The translations under genes and the position numbers were made by a program. The notes under the pieces were generated by a model. That model was not told the DNA's origin. It ran no database searches and was given only the letters and a program-made list of their open reading frames with translations. A stretch of DNA of 43,879 nucleotides from positions 1 through 43,879 of the forward strand of contig JAZRVV010000028.1 of assembly GCA_045599345.1 (NCBI GenBank). The letters are read 5' to 3'. Source of the stretch: UBA1227 sp045599345. GTDB taxonomy: Bacteria; Bacillota; Clostridia; Oscillospirales; Acutalibacteraceae. How positions within the stretch are numbered: the first letter of the stretch is position 1; each line of letters opens with the position of its first letter. Of this stretch, positions 1 to 8,288 are shown one piece after another.

Positions 1-948
1 GGAAAGTATACTATCGTTAAAGATTTCTGCAGAGAAATCAAGCGAGAAGAACTGAAAAAAGCTACCATCCGCTTCGAAACAAATCCCGGTCTTCAGGCTC
101 AGGTGGATTGGAAAGAAGATCTGACCCTTGTTTCAAACAAGGGAGAAATATTCAAAGTTAACATATTTCTCATCGTTCTCGGATATTCCAGAAAAAAATA
201 TATTGAACTCACTTTGGACAGGAATCAAGATACACTTTTCAATGTCATGGTTCGAAGCTTCAAGTATTTTGAAGGTGTACCCAAGGAAATTATCTTTGAT
301 AACATGAGGACCGTCGTCGACCATAGCAAAACTATGTATGATAAAGCCGTAGTCAACGAAAAATTCTATCAGTTTTCAAAGGATATGGGCTTTGAAGTTT
401 GGGCATGCAGGCCTTACCGTCCTCAAACAAAAGGAAAGGTTGAGGCATTAGCGAGAACAATGAAGCGTCTTCAAGTATATGACGGTGAATTCGAGTCGCT
501 TGAAGAACTTGATGAGATTGTGAGGGAACTCAGAGAGGATTTAAATTCAGAAATTTCCCAGGCAACAGGAAAACCACCAAATGCTTTGTGGGAAAATGAA
601 AAAGAATACCTCCATCCATTGCCGAAACAGGAAATTCTGGATACTTACCTTACGATACCACTCACAAGAAAAGTTACCAAAGAATCGATGATCGTATACA
701 ACAAACGGAAATATTCTCTTCCCGTTCAGTATATCGGAAAAACCGTTGATATTAAAGAAGAAAATGGAAAAATTTTTATTCTGTATCAAAACAGATTAAT
801 TACTTCTTTCGAATTAAGTGAGAAGAAATTCAATTACAAAATGGAACATATGGCAGAAATCCTGCGCTCTGATGTCATGAAACACAAGGATCCTGGTGAG
901 ATTGAAGAGTTTGCTAAAAAGCAGCTTCAATTATATGACAAATTATGA
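1..948 (+). CDS. istA: IS21 transposase IstA, 5' end cut off by the window
   Basis: The reading frame is open from base 1, so the gene starts upstream of the window; the GTG at 103 is an internal valine. The visible 315 codons hold the DDE catalytic core. The first Asp lies in the GLQAQVDW motif (about base 103), the second in IIFDNM (about base 297), and the Glu in PQTKGKVEAL (about base 440), followed by the C-terminal beta-rich domain. IstA is the DNA strand-cutting and joining enzyme of IS21 elements and works with the ATPase IstB. The stop codon overlaps the istB ribosome-binding site, so translation is probably coupled. No frameshift or internal stop is seen in the visible part. Confidence 0.93.
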   Translation, partial: GKYTIVKDFCREIKREELKKATIRFETNPGLQAQVDWKEDLTLVSNKGEIFKVNIFLIVLGYSRKKYIELTLDRNQDTLFNVMVRSFKYFEGVPKEIIFDNMRTVVDHSKTMYDKAVVNEKFYQFSKDMGFEVWACRPYRPQTKGKVEALARTMKRLQVYDGEFESLEELDEIVRELREDLNSEISQATGKPPNALWENEKEYLHPLPKQEILDTYLTIPLTRKVTKESMIVYNKRKYSLPVQYIGKTVDIKEENGKIFILYQNRLITSFELSEKKFNYKMEHMAEILRSDVMKHKDPGEIEEFAKKQLQLYDKL

Positions 949-959
949 GGAGGAATGAA

Positions 960-1721
960 ATGTCTACATATACCCAACTTTTGAATAATCTTCAAAAACT
1001 TGATTTGACCAAAATGGCAGAAATGCTGCCAGTATACATGGATGATGCTGTGGCTAAAAACAAATCCGCTACAGATATTATGAATGAGCTTACAGAAGCT
1101 GAAATCAACTTTCGAGAGGAACGAGCAAAACAAATTAATCTAATGATTTCTCACTTCCCGTTTCACAAGACCTTCGATGATTTTGATTTTAGCTATCAGC
1201 CTTCTATTAATAAAAGTCAAATTATGGATCTTGCCACATTGCGATTTGTGGAAGAGACAGAAAACATACTGTTTATTGGAAGCTCTGGTGTTGGTAAAAC
1301 TCACCTAGCAGTTTCTCTAGGAATGGAATGCTCATCTCGACACTACTCAACTTACTTTATTCATTTCAATGATTTGATGGCCAAATTCAAAGCTGCCGCA
1401 AAAGAAGGTAGAATTGAATCAGTCGTTAAGCACTATTCAAAATACAAAGTACTAATCATTGATGAAATTGGATATCTTCCAATCGACAAAGACAGTGCAC
1501 ATGGCTTTTTTCAATTAGTAGCGACACGTTATGAAAAGCGACCAATCATTTTAACAACAAATCAGCCCCTGTCTAGATGGGGCGATGTGTTTGGTGATTA
1601 TACCCTTGCAAATGCAATTATCGACAGGCTAGTGCATCATTCACAAATTATCAAGATCACAGGACAATCTTATCGAATTAAAGGCAAGCAATTATTCGAC
1701 GATTCGGAACAAACAACTTAG
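960..1721 (+). CDS. istB: IS21 transposition helper ATPase IstB
   Basis: This 253-residue AAA+ ATPase assembles on target DNA and activates IstA. Walker A is GSSGVGKTH and Walker B is VLIIDEIGYL; the DnaC-like fold continues through ILTTNQPLSRWGDVF and DRLVHHS to the C-terminus. Length matches the family (about 250 aa). The start is placed at 960 because an AGGAGG site sits at 948-953; an in-frame ATG at 945 would contain this site within its own codons and is less likely. The gene is intact, so the element may still be active if istA is whole outside the window. Confidence 0.93.
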   Translation: MSTYTQLLNNLQKLDLTKMAEMLPVYMDDAVAKNKSATDIMNELTEAEINFREERAKQINLMISHFPFHKTFDDFDFSYQPSINKSQIMDLATLRFVEETENILFIGSSGVGKTHLAVSLGMECSSRHYSTYFIHFNDLMAKFKAAAKEGRIESVVKHYSKYKVLIIDEIGYLPIDKDSAHGFFQLVATRYEKRPIILTTNQPLSRWGDVFGDYTLANAIIDRLVHHSQIIKITGQSYRIKGKQLFDDSEQTT

Positions 1722-1765
1722 GCGAAAACCTACATTTTATTCCGCCGAATTTCGACATTTTAATA

Positions 1766-1792
1766 TTGACGTTTACAGGAAGTTATTATACT
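1766..1792 (+). promoter_or_regulatory. Possible hybrid promoter formed by the IS21 right end
   Basis: TTGACG at 1766-1771 lies inside the last bases of the IS and points outward. TATACT at 1787-1792 lies in the flanking DNA. The 15-bp spacer is shorter than the ideal 17, so the promoter would be weak. It would transcribe the DUF1430 transporter genes. Confidence 0.35.
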
Positions 1793-1806
1793 AAAATTTA
1801 AATGTG

Positions 1807-1830
1807 GAAAGGGTAGGAAACTACCCTTTC
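1807..1830 (+). terminator. Ten-bp hairpin with GAAA loop in the leader of the transporter gene
   Basis: GAAAGGGTAG (1807-1816) and CTACCCTTTC (1821-1830) pair perfectly around a GAAA tetraloop, followed by TTTATGG. The T-run is short. It ends 14 bases before the ATG at 1845, so it could act as a terminator of upstream transcription, an attenuator, or a mRNA-stabilising leader structure. Confidence 0.5.
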
Positions 1831-1844
1831 TTTATGGTAATGTT

Positions 1845-3839
1845 ATGAAACAAATAAAAGTATTAATTTGTATTTTGATTATTTCTATAGGCGTTATATT
1901 TCAAGGCGAAGAATACGAGCCATATTTGCAAAATTTCTCATATGAATATCCTTCGCTTTCAATTGAATATGATGGCTTTCAGTTGACTGAAGAGTCTATA
2001 ATCGATGAATTGCTTAAAGATGCAAAGAAATATAACGTTAAAATCTTTTCATCAAACGTAGAAAGAGAAACGAATTATAATACGGGACATTACATATTTA
2101 CGTCTTCAAACGATATTGAATCTGTTTTAGTGAAACAGTCAGAAATTTCTTCTGGGACATATCGAAGTGTAATATCAAATGATTATTTTGTTGAATTTAA
2201 AAAACTTGAGGATTTAAAAGATATTAGAAAACTTTATTCCATACAGATTATTGGTAATGATAAGGATATTACGAAGTTTGCTGAACTTGAAATGGCTAAG
2301 TATTCTTTCTTTGAATTTGTGCCAGCAACTAGAGGCATGGCGGATCAAAAAGTTGAAATTGTGTCTGTGTGGATAATCATTGGTTTAGTATTTTTAGTAA
2401 TTTCGATATTTGACTTTTCGGTTACTAAAAAGGAAGTCTCAATAATGGTGTCTTATGGTGAAAGCAGGAGTAAATATGTTGCTTTTAACATACTACTTGA
2501 TGCGGTTCTCACTTTTGGAGTTTACTTTGTTGCAAGGTTAGTTTTTAAGCATTTTACTAATTGCTTATTCAGTTCAAATATAGCATTAATCTGCTTGCTA
2601 AGCACAATTGTGGCAGATTCATTGATTTGGATATCTTTATTTTTTGTAGATATTAAAAGTTCGATAAAAGGCAAATCTATTAGTAGGTTTACAATAGTGT
2701 TAGGACAAGCAATTAAAGTGGTTGCGTTGGTGTTGGGGATTATCACTATTACGAATTCATTGACAGCAATTGCTCAAAATATTTCCTTGGCAAAACAAAA
2801 AGGTTTTTTTGAAGCATATAAAAATTATGATTACGTAAATATTTATTACAATTACTACATAAACGATGGAAGGAATGAAACTCAAGATAAGTTAAGGTTT
2901 TATCGAAATGCCTATTCATCAGGAGATGTTCGAATACAAGCTCGATTAAACATGTCGGAAGAGTATATTAAACATCAACCAGACATACTATATTTTAATG
3001 GAAATACAAAGGACTATTTGCTTAGTAGTTTTGATGAGATAACTGAAGATGAAATTGAAAATGAAGTTATTTATGTGCTTATTCCTAACAAATTTAAAAG
3101 AGCAATTTCTTTATCAAAATTGGAAATGTTGGAGGATATGGTGGTTTGGCAAATAGATTCGTCAAATAAATACACTTATGATTTTAAAGTCATTTATTAT
3201 CGTGAAAATGTTGATTTGGTTGCCATGAGTAATCTTTCAAAAACAGGTAGCGTTTTGTTGACTAATCCAATTGTATTTTTTAACAATGCAGAAAAAAATA
3301 CTTTGGGATGTGAGATAACAGGTGATGTTAATGTTACACTGGCAAATGATTACATTATGTACGACTTATCAGGTATGGATTTTGATAAAGAACTTTCAAA
3401 AATAGGCTTTGATAGAAAAATAGACTATGTTTTAAAGACAAATTGCTTTGATGATTATTTATGTAAATATGATTCGATAAAAGGCACAATTATAGTTGAA
3501 AGTATAGAGTCGATAGTTGCGTTGCTACTTGTAACATACATGTCCTTTATTGAAATTAAATTTGAAATGATTGATAAGGCTAAAGAATTGTCAATAAAAA
3601 CTACTATTGGGTACTCTTGGGTAGATAAATATAGAAAAATTATTATCAAATCATTGCTTTTTAACGCTGTAGCATTGCTTATTAGTATAGTCGCTTGTTT
3701 GGCAATTAATTTGAGTATTAAAACTGTTTTGTTAGCTACTTTAGTATTGCTTATTATGGACTATTTCTGCTTGTTTTATTTCATACACAAAATTGAAAGT
3801 AGAAATATTTCTCAATTAATTAAAGGTGAACTAATATGA
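1845..3839 (+). CDS. DUF1430-type bacteriocin-associated integral membrane protein (ABC permease)
   Basis: This 664-residue membrane protein matches by architecture the family annotated as bacteriocin-associated integral membrane (putative immunity) protein. It has an N-terminal signal-anchor (residues 4-20), a short extracellular domain, four membrane segments between about 172 and 305, a large extracellular domain (about 310-545) and three C-terminal membrane segments ending KIESRNISQLIKG. This is an FtsX-like layout. The ATPase gene overlaps it by ATGA, so the two form one transporter. In lactococcin-972 loci such pairs are thought to export the bacteriocin or give immunity. Here no precursor gene is present on either side. 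No clear Shine-Dalgarno precedes the ATG because a hairpin occupies that stretch. The DNA is markedly AT-rich compared with 4500-37000, suggesting horizontal origin. Confidence 0.8.
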   Translation: MKQIKVLICILIISIGVIFQGEEYEPYLQNFSYEYPSLSIEYDGFQLTEESIIDELLKDAKKYNVKIFSSNVERETNYNTGHYIFTSSNDIESVLVKQSEISSGTYRSVISNDYFVEFKKLEDLKDIRKLYSIQIIGNDKDITKFAELEMAKYSFFEFVPATRGMADQKVEIVSVWIIIGLVFLVISIFDFSVTKKEVSIMVSYGESRSKYVAFNILLDAVLTFGVYFVARLVFKHFTNCLFSSNIALICLLSTIVADSLIWISLFFVDIKSSIKGKSISRFTIVLGQAIKVVALVLGIITITNSLTAIAQNISLAKQKGFFEAYKNYDYVNIYYNYYINDGRNETQDKLRFYRNAYSSGDVRIQARLNMSEEYIKHQPDILYFNGNTKDYLLSSFDEITEDEIENEVIYVLIPNKFKRAISLSKLEMLEDMVVWQIDSSNKYTYDFKVIYYRENVDLVAMSNLSKTGSVLLTNPIVFFNNAEKNTLGCEITGDVNVTLANDYIMYDLSGMDFDKELSKIGFDRKIDYVLKTNCFDDYLCKYDSIKGTIIVESIESIVALLLVTYMSFIEIKFEMIDKAKELSIKTTIGYSWVDKYRKIIIKSLLFNAVALLISIVACLAINLSIKTVLLATLVLLIMDYFCLFYFIHKIESRNISQLIKGELI

Positions 3840-4480
3840 TTGAATTAAAAAATGTTTGCAAGTCATTTGAAAATAAGTCTATATTAGATAACGTTAATTT
3901 AACCATTAATAATGGGGAGTTCGTTATTTTTAAAGGCCCAAGCGGATGTGGAAAAACAACATTGTTGAATATGATTGGGTCGATTGAACCTTTTGATTCT
4001 GGAAATATTTTAGTAAATGGTTTGGATGTTTCAAAGAAAAAGAACCGTCAAATGATTCTGTCTCAAGAGGTTGGATTTCTTTTTCAAGAGTTTGCATTAG
4101 TTGAAGATAAAACTGTAAAACAAAACTTAGCATACGTAAAAAAGAAAAACCGCACAGAAACAAATATGGTGAATGCACTAGAGTTTGTTGGTCTGAATGA
4201 CGATATTTTAAACAGAAAAATTTATACTCTTTCAGGAGGTGAACAGCAAAGAGTTGCTGTTGCGAGATTAATGCTTAAAAAGTGCAATATAATTCTTGCG
4301 GATGAGCCAACTGGATCTTTAGATAGGGATAATGTGGATTTGATTTTTAATCTTCTTGAGCAAATAAATGAGTCGGGTAAAACGATAGTTTTAGTTACGC
4401 ATGATCAATATTTGTGCGAAAAGGGAAAGAGGATAATTGATATTGAAAAAGATTTTAACTATAAAAAGATGTTTAATTAA
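3836..4480 (+). CDS. ABC transporter ATPase, lactococcin-972 export/immunity type
   Basis: This 214-residue ATPase has Walker A GPSGCGKTT (residues 34-42), signature LSGGEQQR, Walker B IILADEPTGSLD and the switch His in VLVTHD. The short length and LolD/MacB-like sequence fit the ATPases partnered with DUF1430 permeases. The ATG overlaps the permease stop by four bases and has an AAGGTGAA ribosome-binding site at about 3823, so the two are co-translated. The product should energise the membrane partner at the cytoplasmic face. A strong terminator follows at once, which closes a two-gene unit. Substrate is unknown. Confidence 0.9.
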   Translation: MIELKNVCKSFENKSILDNVNLTINNGEFVIFKGPSGCGKTTLLNMIGSIEPFDSGNILVNGLDVSKKKNRQMILSQEVGFLFQEFALVEDKTVKQNLAYVKKKNRTETNMVNALEFVGLNDDILNRKIYTLSGGEQQRVAVARLMLKKCNIILADEPTGSLDRDNVDLIFNLLEQINESGKTIVLVTHDQYLCEKGKRIIDIEKDFNYKKMFN

Positions 4481-4489
4481 ATAAAAAGT

Positions 4490-4526
4490 AAAGGCTTGCT
4501 TGAGTGATCAAGCAAGCCTTTTTGTT
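4490..4526. terminator. Bidirectional rho-independent terminator
   Basis: A 14-bp stem (AAAGGCTTGCTTGA 4490-4503 with its complement 4508-4521) around GTGA is flanked by an A-rich run on the left and T-rich DNA on the right. It serves the convergent ABC transporter (plus) and CotH gene (minus). Confidence 0.9.
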
Positions 4527-6548
4527 TTATTTAGAAAGAATTGACTTTACAAGTCCGCCAACAGCTCCGAGGATATCGCCGACAGAAATTGTAACTGTCT
4601 TTTTATCTTCAGGTACTGGAGTCTCAGAAGGCTCTGTTACTTCAGTCACAGGTGCCTGTGCAACAGGAGTAGACTCTGTAACAGGGTTAACTGTTGGAGC
4701 ATTCACTGCAGGTTCTACAGGAGTAACAGCTGGTGTCTCAGGAACTACTGAAGGTGTTTCCTCAGTTGCCGCTGGTTCCTCAACGATTGGCTGTTCCTCT
4801 TCGAATACAAGAGGTTCAGCTGACATGAGGTTGTCTGTGAGCCACATAATACGCTTTTCTGCGTACTCAATCATGTTGTTTACGAATGGATCGTAAGTGA
4901 ATGTTGGCTCATAGTGGAGCTGATACTTGCCAGTTCCAATTGTAAGTGGAATTGGAACAATGTATACGCTCAAGTGGAGAAGTCCCCACTTGTCAAAGTC
5001 CATAAGTGCTGATGCATGGTTCTTGGCACTCTGTGCTTTGATGTTTGGAACAACGTTGTTAAATGCATCGATGTTCTCTGCATAAATCTTCTTGAGGTTA
5101 TCTCTAAAGCTCTGGTGTCTGCCAAGCTCCTGAAGGATGCTGCATGGCTTATCAACAAGCTCAAGACCAAGTGTATCAACATACCAACCCTCAGCTGTTA
5201 TCTGAGCTGGAAGTGTAGAACCAACAAAGAACTTGTACATTACACGACCCATGCAAGTATCGAGGTCCCAAACTGGACCAGCGATGAGCTTGTCTGCATC
5301 TGTGAGACCATCACGGTGCATGAGGATTGAACCAGCAAGTGCATCATATGTCTTGCAGAACTCGTACATCAAGTACATCTTGCCCCATGAATCGATATCA
5401 AAATACTTCTGATAGTCCTCGCTGTTCCTATCGAGAACAGCTGACCAAGCCTCACTTACGTAATCCTTGATTGTATCGTTTGTTACGCCAGCATCAGCTG
5501 CGTCGTCACCGATATTCTTGATTGTCATACGGTTATAGTAACCATCAAATATTGTAAGTGTTTTTGTTATGTTGAGAATCTTGCCAAGCTCAACCATTCC
5601 GTCGAGATTAAACTGTGGGTCTCCACCCTCGCCCTCAACATAGTTGTCGTTTTCAAGTGCATAGCCACCGTCTGGTGCCTGATAGTCATTCTTTGGAGTG
5701 AGAAGGTAGTTACCAAGGTATTCGCCGTTCATGTAAAGGTCAACGAACTCTGTCTCAAGACCGATGCCGAGGTCATTTGCAAGGTCAAGACCAACCTTGT
5801 TCCTAAGGAGTGCGTTATCCATGAAATTTGCGAGGAGTGACCACTTCTTGGACTTTACGCCATCAATAAGTTCTACCTTTTTCTTATCATCAAAATCAGC
5901 TTTCTTGTGGAAAGTGATGTTGTATGGCTTCTTGTCGCGTCTCCATGTTGAGTTGCCACGGCCCTTGATGCTGATATATTCATCAAACTTGCCGTATGCT
6001 ACCTTGCCGTAGCAAGATGTCTCGTGTGCTTCATCTGCATTCATATCAGCGATTGTACCAAGGCTCTCATCAAGGTTTAAGAACATTGCTTTAACGTCCT
6101 CTGAACCCTTCATTGTCTTGAATGTGATATATGCAGAAGAAAGGCCCTTCTTGACGCGGTAAATAGCGCTCTTGCCAGCTGCTGGTATTGGAGCCTCACC
6201 GCTTACATATTTTTTGTCATTTACAAAAAGTTTGATGTTGCCATCCCAAGAGAGTGTGAGCTTAGACTCATCAACTCCACCTGGTAAATAGATTGTTGCC
6301 TTAGTGCCAGTGATGTCAAAAGAAAGTTTAACGTCTCCATCAAGACCAGCCTCTTCGTTCTTTAAAACGATGCCGCTCTTTTGGATAGCCTTGATTGCAC
6401 GAGCGCCGTCGAACAATCTAAATGTTTCCTTTTCCTCTGTTGCAACAGTGGTAGCATCTTCCTCTGCGAAAGCAGCAATGGTGAGTCCAGGCACCATTGT
6501 AACTACCATTACAACGAGCAAAAGAATTGCAAGAATCCTTTTTCTCAT
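4527..6548 (-). CDS. Secreted CotH-kinase family protein with Pro/Thr/Glu-rich tail
   Basis: The 673-residue product begins with a signal peptide (MRKRILAILLLVVMVVTMVP, likely cleavage after AFA at 28). A CotH-kinase domain spans about 110-575, with the hallmark KGRGNSTW at 195-202, KPYN following, and GPVWDLD at 424-430. CotH proteins are atypical protein kinases; Bacillus CotH phosphorylates spore-coat proteins, and secreted homologues with adhesion domains are common in Clostridia. Residues 580-650 are a spacer of repeated TP/VP/EP units. The last 18 residues (TVTISVGDILGAVGGLVKSI start) look like an amphipathic helix rather than a sortase signal or a membrane span. The start has a GGAGGAG site eight bases upstream. 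The gene is monocistronic between terminators. Target proteins cannot be deduced. Confidence 0.85.
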   Translation of the reverse strand: MRKRILAILLLVVMVVTMVPGLTIAAFAEEDATTVATEEKETFRLFDGARAIKAIQKSGIVLKNEEAGLDGDVKLSFDITGTKATIYLPGGVDESKLTLSWDGNIKLFVNDKKYVSGEAPIPAAGKSAIYRVKKGLSSAYITFKTMKGSEDVKAMFLNLDESLGTIADMNADEAHETSCYGKVAYGKFDEYISIKGRGNSTWRRDKKPYNITFHKKADFDDKKKVELIDGVKSKKWSLLANFMDNALLRNKVGLDLANDLGIGLETEFVDLYMNGEYLGNYLLTPKNDYQAPDGGYALENDNYVEGEGGDPQFNLDGMVELGKILNITKTLTIFDGYYNRMTIKNIGDDAADAGVTNDTIKDYVSEAWSAVLDRNSEDYQKYFDIDSWGKMYLMYEFCKTYDALAGSILMHRDGLTDADKLIAGPVWDLDTCMGRVMYKFFVGSTLPAQITAEGWYVDTLGLELVDKPCSILQELGRHQSFRDNLKKIYAENIDAFNNVVPNIKAQSAKNHASALMDFDKWGLLHLSVYIVPIPLTIGTGKYQLHYEPTFTYDPFVNNMIEYAEKRIMWLTDNLMSAEPLVFEEEQPIVEEPAATEETPSVVPETPAVTPVEPAVNAPTVNPVTESTPVAQAPVTEVTEPSETPVPEDKKTVTISVGDILGAVGGLVKSILSK

Positions 6549-6687
6549 GATAATTTCTCCTCCATTTTGAATAATATCTCTCGAAAATACTGTATTATAT
6601 TAGCACTACGCGTATAATTAAGAAATACTTTAAGTATACAAACATTATTAATATTCGGATAACAATTTGTTCAAAATGGCAAATGAT

Positions 6688-6718
6688 AAAAAAGACCGGC
6701 ATTTTCGTGCCGGTCTTT
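6688..6718 (-). terminator. Terminator of malQ
   Basis: An 11-bp GC-rich stem (6691-6701 with 6708-6718) is followed in the minus direction by a run of six T residues. Confidence 0.92.
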
Positions 6719-6734
6719 GTAGTGTAAAGGGAAT

Positions 6735-8225
6735 TTACTTTACCCTGCCATATATTTTAGTCATTTCGGCGATGCCGAGGCTGAGCCAGTCGTCTATGTC
6801 GTCGCCGAGGAGGCGCCACTGCCAGTTGCCGCCAAGCGTACCAGGTACGTTGATTCTGGCACTTGTGTCAAGTGCCAGATAGTCCTGGATTTGGGCAACA
6901 AAGAGGTCGGCAGTGGATGCCATACCGGCGCGCAAGATTGCGCCTGGCAGGTCAGCTTTGTCATCGACATCGAGATATGACATCGCGAATGCGATGTCGT
7001 CCTCATCAGCTGTCTCGAGCCAGCCGACAAGTGTATCATTGTCATGTGTGCCAGCGTAGCACACGCAGTTTTTATCAAAATTATGTGGCAAATAATCGGA
7101 TGGCTCGGTTGCATCAAATGCAAACTCGAGCACCTTCATACCAGGGAAGGTTGAATCCTTGAGGAGTGTGCGAACATCATCGGTGAGGATACCCAGGTCC
7201 TCTGCGATGAACTGGATATTCCAGAACCAGTTTTTGAGAACATTAACAAAGTCCATTCCTGGTCCTTTGACCCACTCGCCTTTCTTGGCTGTTGTCTCGC
7301 CATACGGTACAGCCCAAAAGCTTTCAAATCCTCTAAAGTGATCGATACGGATTATGTCATAGAGTTTTTGTGCACCCTCTATACGGCGAATCCACCAGCC
7401 ATAGCCATCGGATTTCATACGTTCCCAATCATAGAGTGGATTGCCCCAGAGTTGTCCATCCTCTGAGAAGTAATCAGGTGGTACACCTGCAACTGCCTTT
7501 GGGCAGTTCTTCTCATCAAGCATGAACTCCCGTGGGTCGGACCAGACGTCGGCAGAATCGAGAGCGACATAGATTGGTATGTCGCCAATGATACCGACAC
7601 CCTGTTCCTTGGCGTACTCACGCAGTGCGTCCCACTGCTTATAGAAGAGGAACTGGAGGTACTCATAAAAGAACACATCATCCTCAAGCTCTTCGCTATA
7701 CTTTGCGACGGCATCAGCCTTGTGCAGGCGGATGTCCTCATCCTCCCACTCTATCCAAGACTTCATACCAAAGTGCGCTTTTACTGCCATGTAAAGCGCA
7801 TAATCAGAAAGCCAGCGCTGATTTTCTGAGAAGAACTTTTTAAAGTCCTCGTCTTCACGGCCCTTGCTGTTGCCGACAGCAATGCGTAAAACCTTGAAGC
7901 GCTCGTTATAAATCTTTTCATAATCCACATATCGTGGATTATCACCAAAGTCTATATCAAGGAGGTCACCCTCATCCAAAAGGCCGTCCTCGATTAGCAT
8001 ATCGAGGTCGATGAAATAAGGGTTACCTGCAAAGGTTGAAAAACTCTGGTAAGGTGAGTCGCCGTAACTTGTTGGGCCCACTGGCAGGATTTGCCACCAC
8101 GACTGGTTCGACTCAGAAAGGAAGTCGACAAAGTCGTATGCGGCACGTCCCAGTGTGCCAATGCCGTACGGCGACGGCAATGATGATATCGGCATAAGTA
8201 TGCCGCAACTACGTTTAATACTCAT
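6735..8225 (-). CDS. malQ: 4-alpha-glucanotransferase (amylomaltase), GH77
   Basis: This 496-residue cytoplasmic enzyme transfers alpha-1,4-glucan segments between maltooligosaccharides and is used in maltodextrin and glycogen metabolism. GH77 features are clear: the N-terminal CGILMPISSLPSPYGIGTLG, the nucleophile region DIIRIDHFRGFESFWAVP, the acid/base Glu in IAEDLG, and the transition-state Asp in YAGTHDNDT. Length is normal for bacterial amylomaltases (about 490-510). The ATG has a GAAGGAAA site. It follows pilT after a strong terminator and shows no functional link to it. No other glycogen or maltose genes are nearby. Confidence 0.96.
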   Translation of the reverse strand: MSIKRSCGILMPISSLPSPYGIGTLGRAAYDFVDFLSESNQSWWQILPVGPTSYGDSPYQSFSTFAGNPYFIDLDMLIEDGLLDEGDLLDIDFGDNPRYVDYEKIYNERFKVLRIAVGNSKGREDEDFKKFFSENQRWLSDYALYMAVKAHFGMKSWIEWEDEDIRLHKADAVAKYSEELEDDVFFYEYLQFLFYKQWDALREYAKEQGVGIIGDIPIYVALDSADVWSDPREFMLDEKNCPKAVAGVPPDYFSEDGQLWGNPLYDWERMKSDGYGWWIRRIEGAQKLYDIIRIDHFRGFESFWAVPYGETTAKKGEWVKGPGMDFVNVLKNWFWNIQFIAEDLGILTDDVRTLLKDSTFPGMKVLEFAFDATEPSDYLPHNFDKNCVCYAGTHDNDTLVGWLETADEDDIAFAMSYLDVDDKADLPGAILRAGMASTADLFVAQIQDYLALDTSARINVPGTLGGNWQWRLLGDDIDDWLSLGIAEMTKIYGRVK

Positions 8226-8239
8226 ATGTTTCCTTCAAA

Positions 8240-8276
8240 AACAAAAGGCTCAGTTTGCAAAGACACAAACTGAGCC
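8240..8276 (-). terminator. Terminator of pilT, just upstream of malQ
   Basis: The 11-bp stem GGCTCAGTTTG (8247-8257) with CAAACTGAGCC (8266-8276) is followed in the minus direction by TTTTGTTTTT. It lies only about 20 bases from the malQ start, so malQ expression must come from read-through or from a promoter hidden in this stretch. Confidence 0.88.
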
Positions 8277-8288
8277 AATTTTCTATAA

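Larger units (their letters stand above)
1..1777 (+). mobile_element. IS21-family insertion sequence, left part outside the window
   Basis: The element carries istA and istB in the order and tight coupling typical of IS21. Its right end appears to be at 1777. The reverse complement there begins TGTAAACGTCAATATTAAAA, the TG-start expected of IS21 termini, and ATGTCG/ATGTAG motifs recur further inside as in the multiple terminal repeats of this family. The left end and the target duplication cannot be seen because the element runs off the window. The exact right end is an inference from the TGT...ACA convention. Confidence 0.85.

Noticed and set aside
4504..4896. Open frame on the plus strand rich in Thr/Gly/Ser/Val
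   Set aside because: It is antisense to the Pro/Thr/Glu-rich tail of the CotH gene; long antisense frames are expected over such repeats, and it overlaps the terminator.
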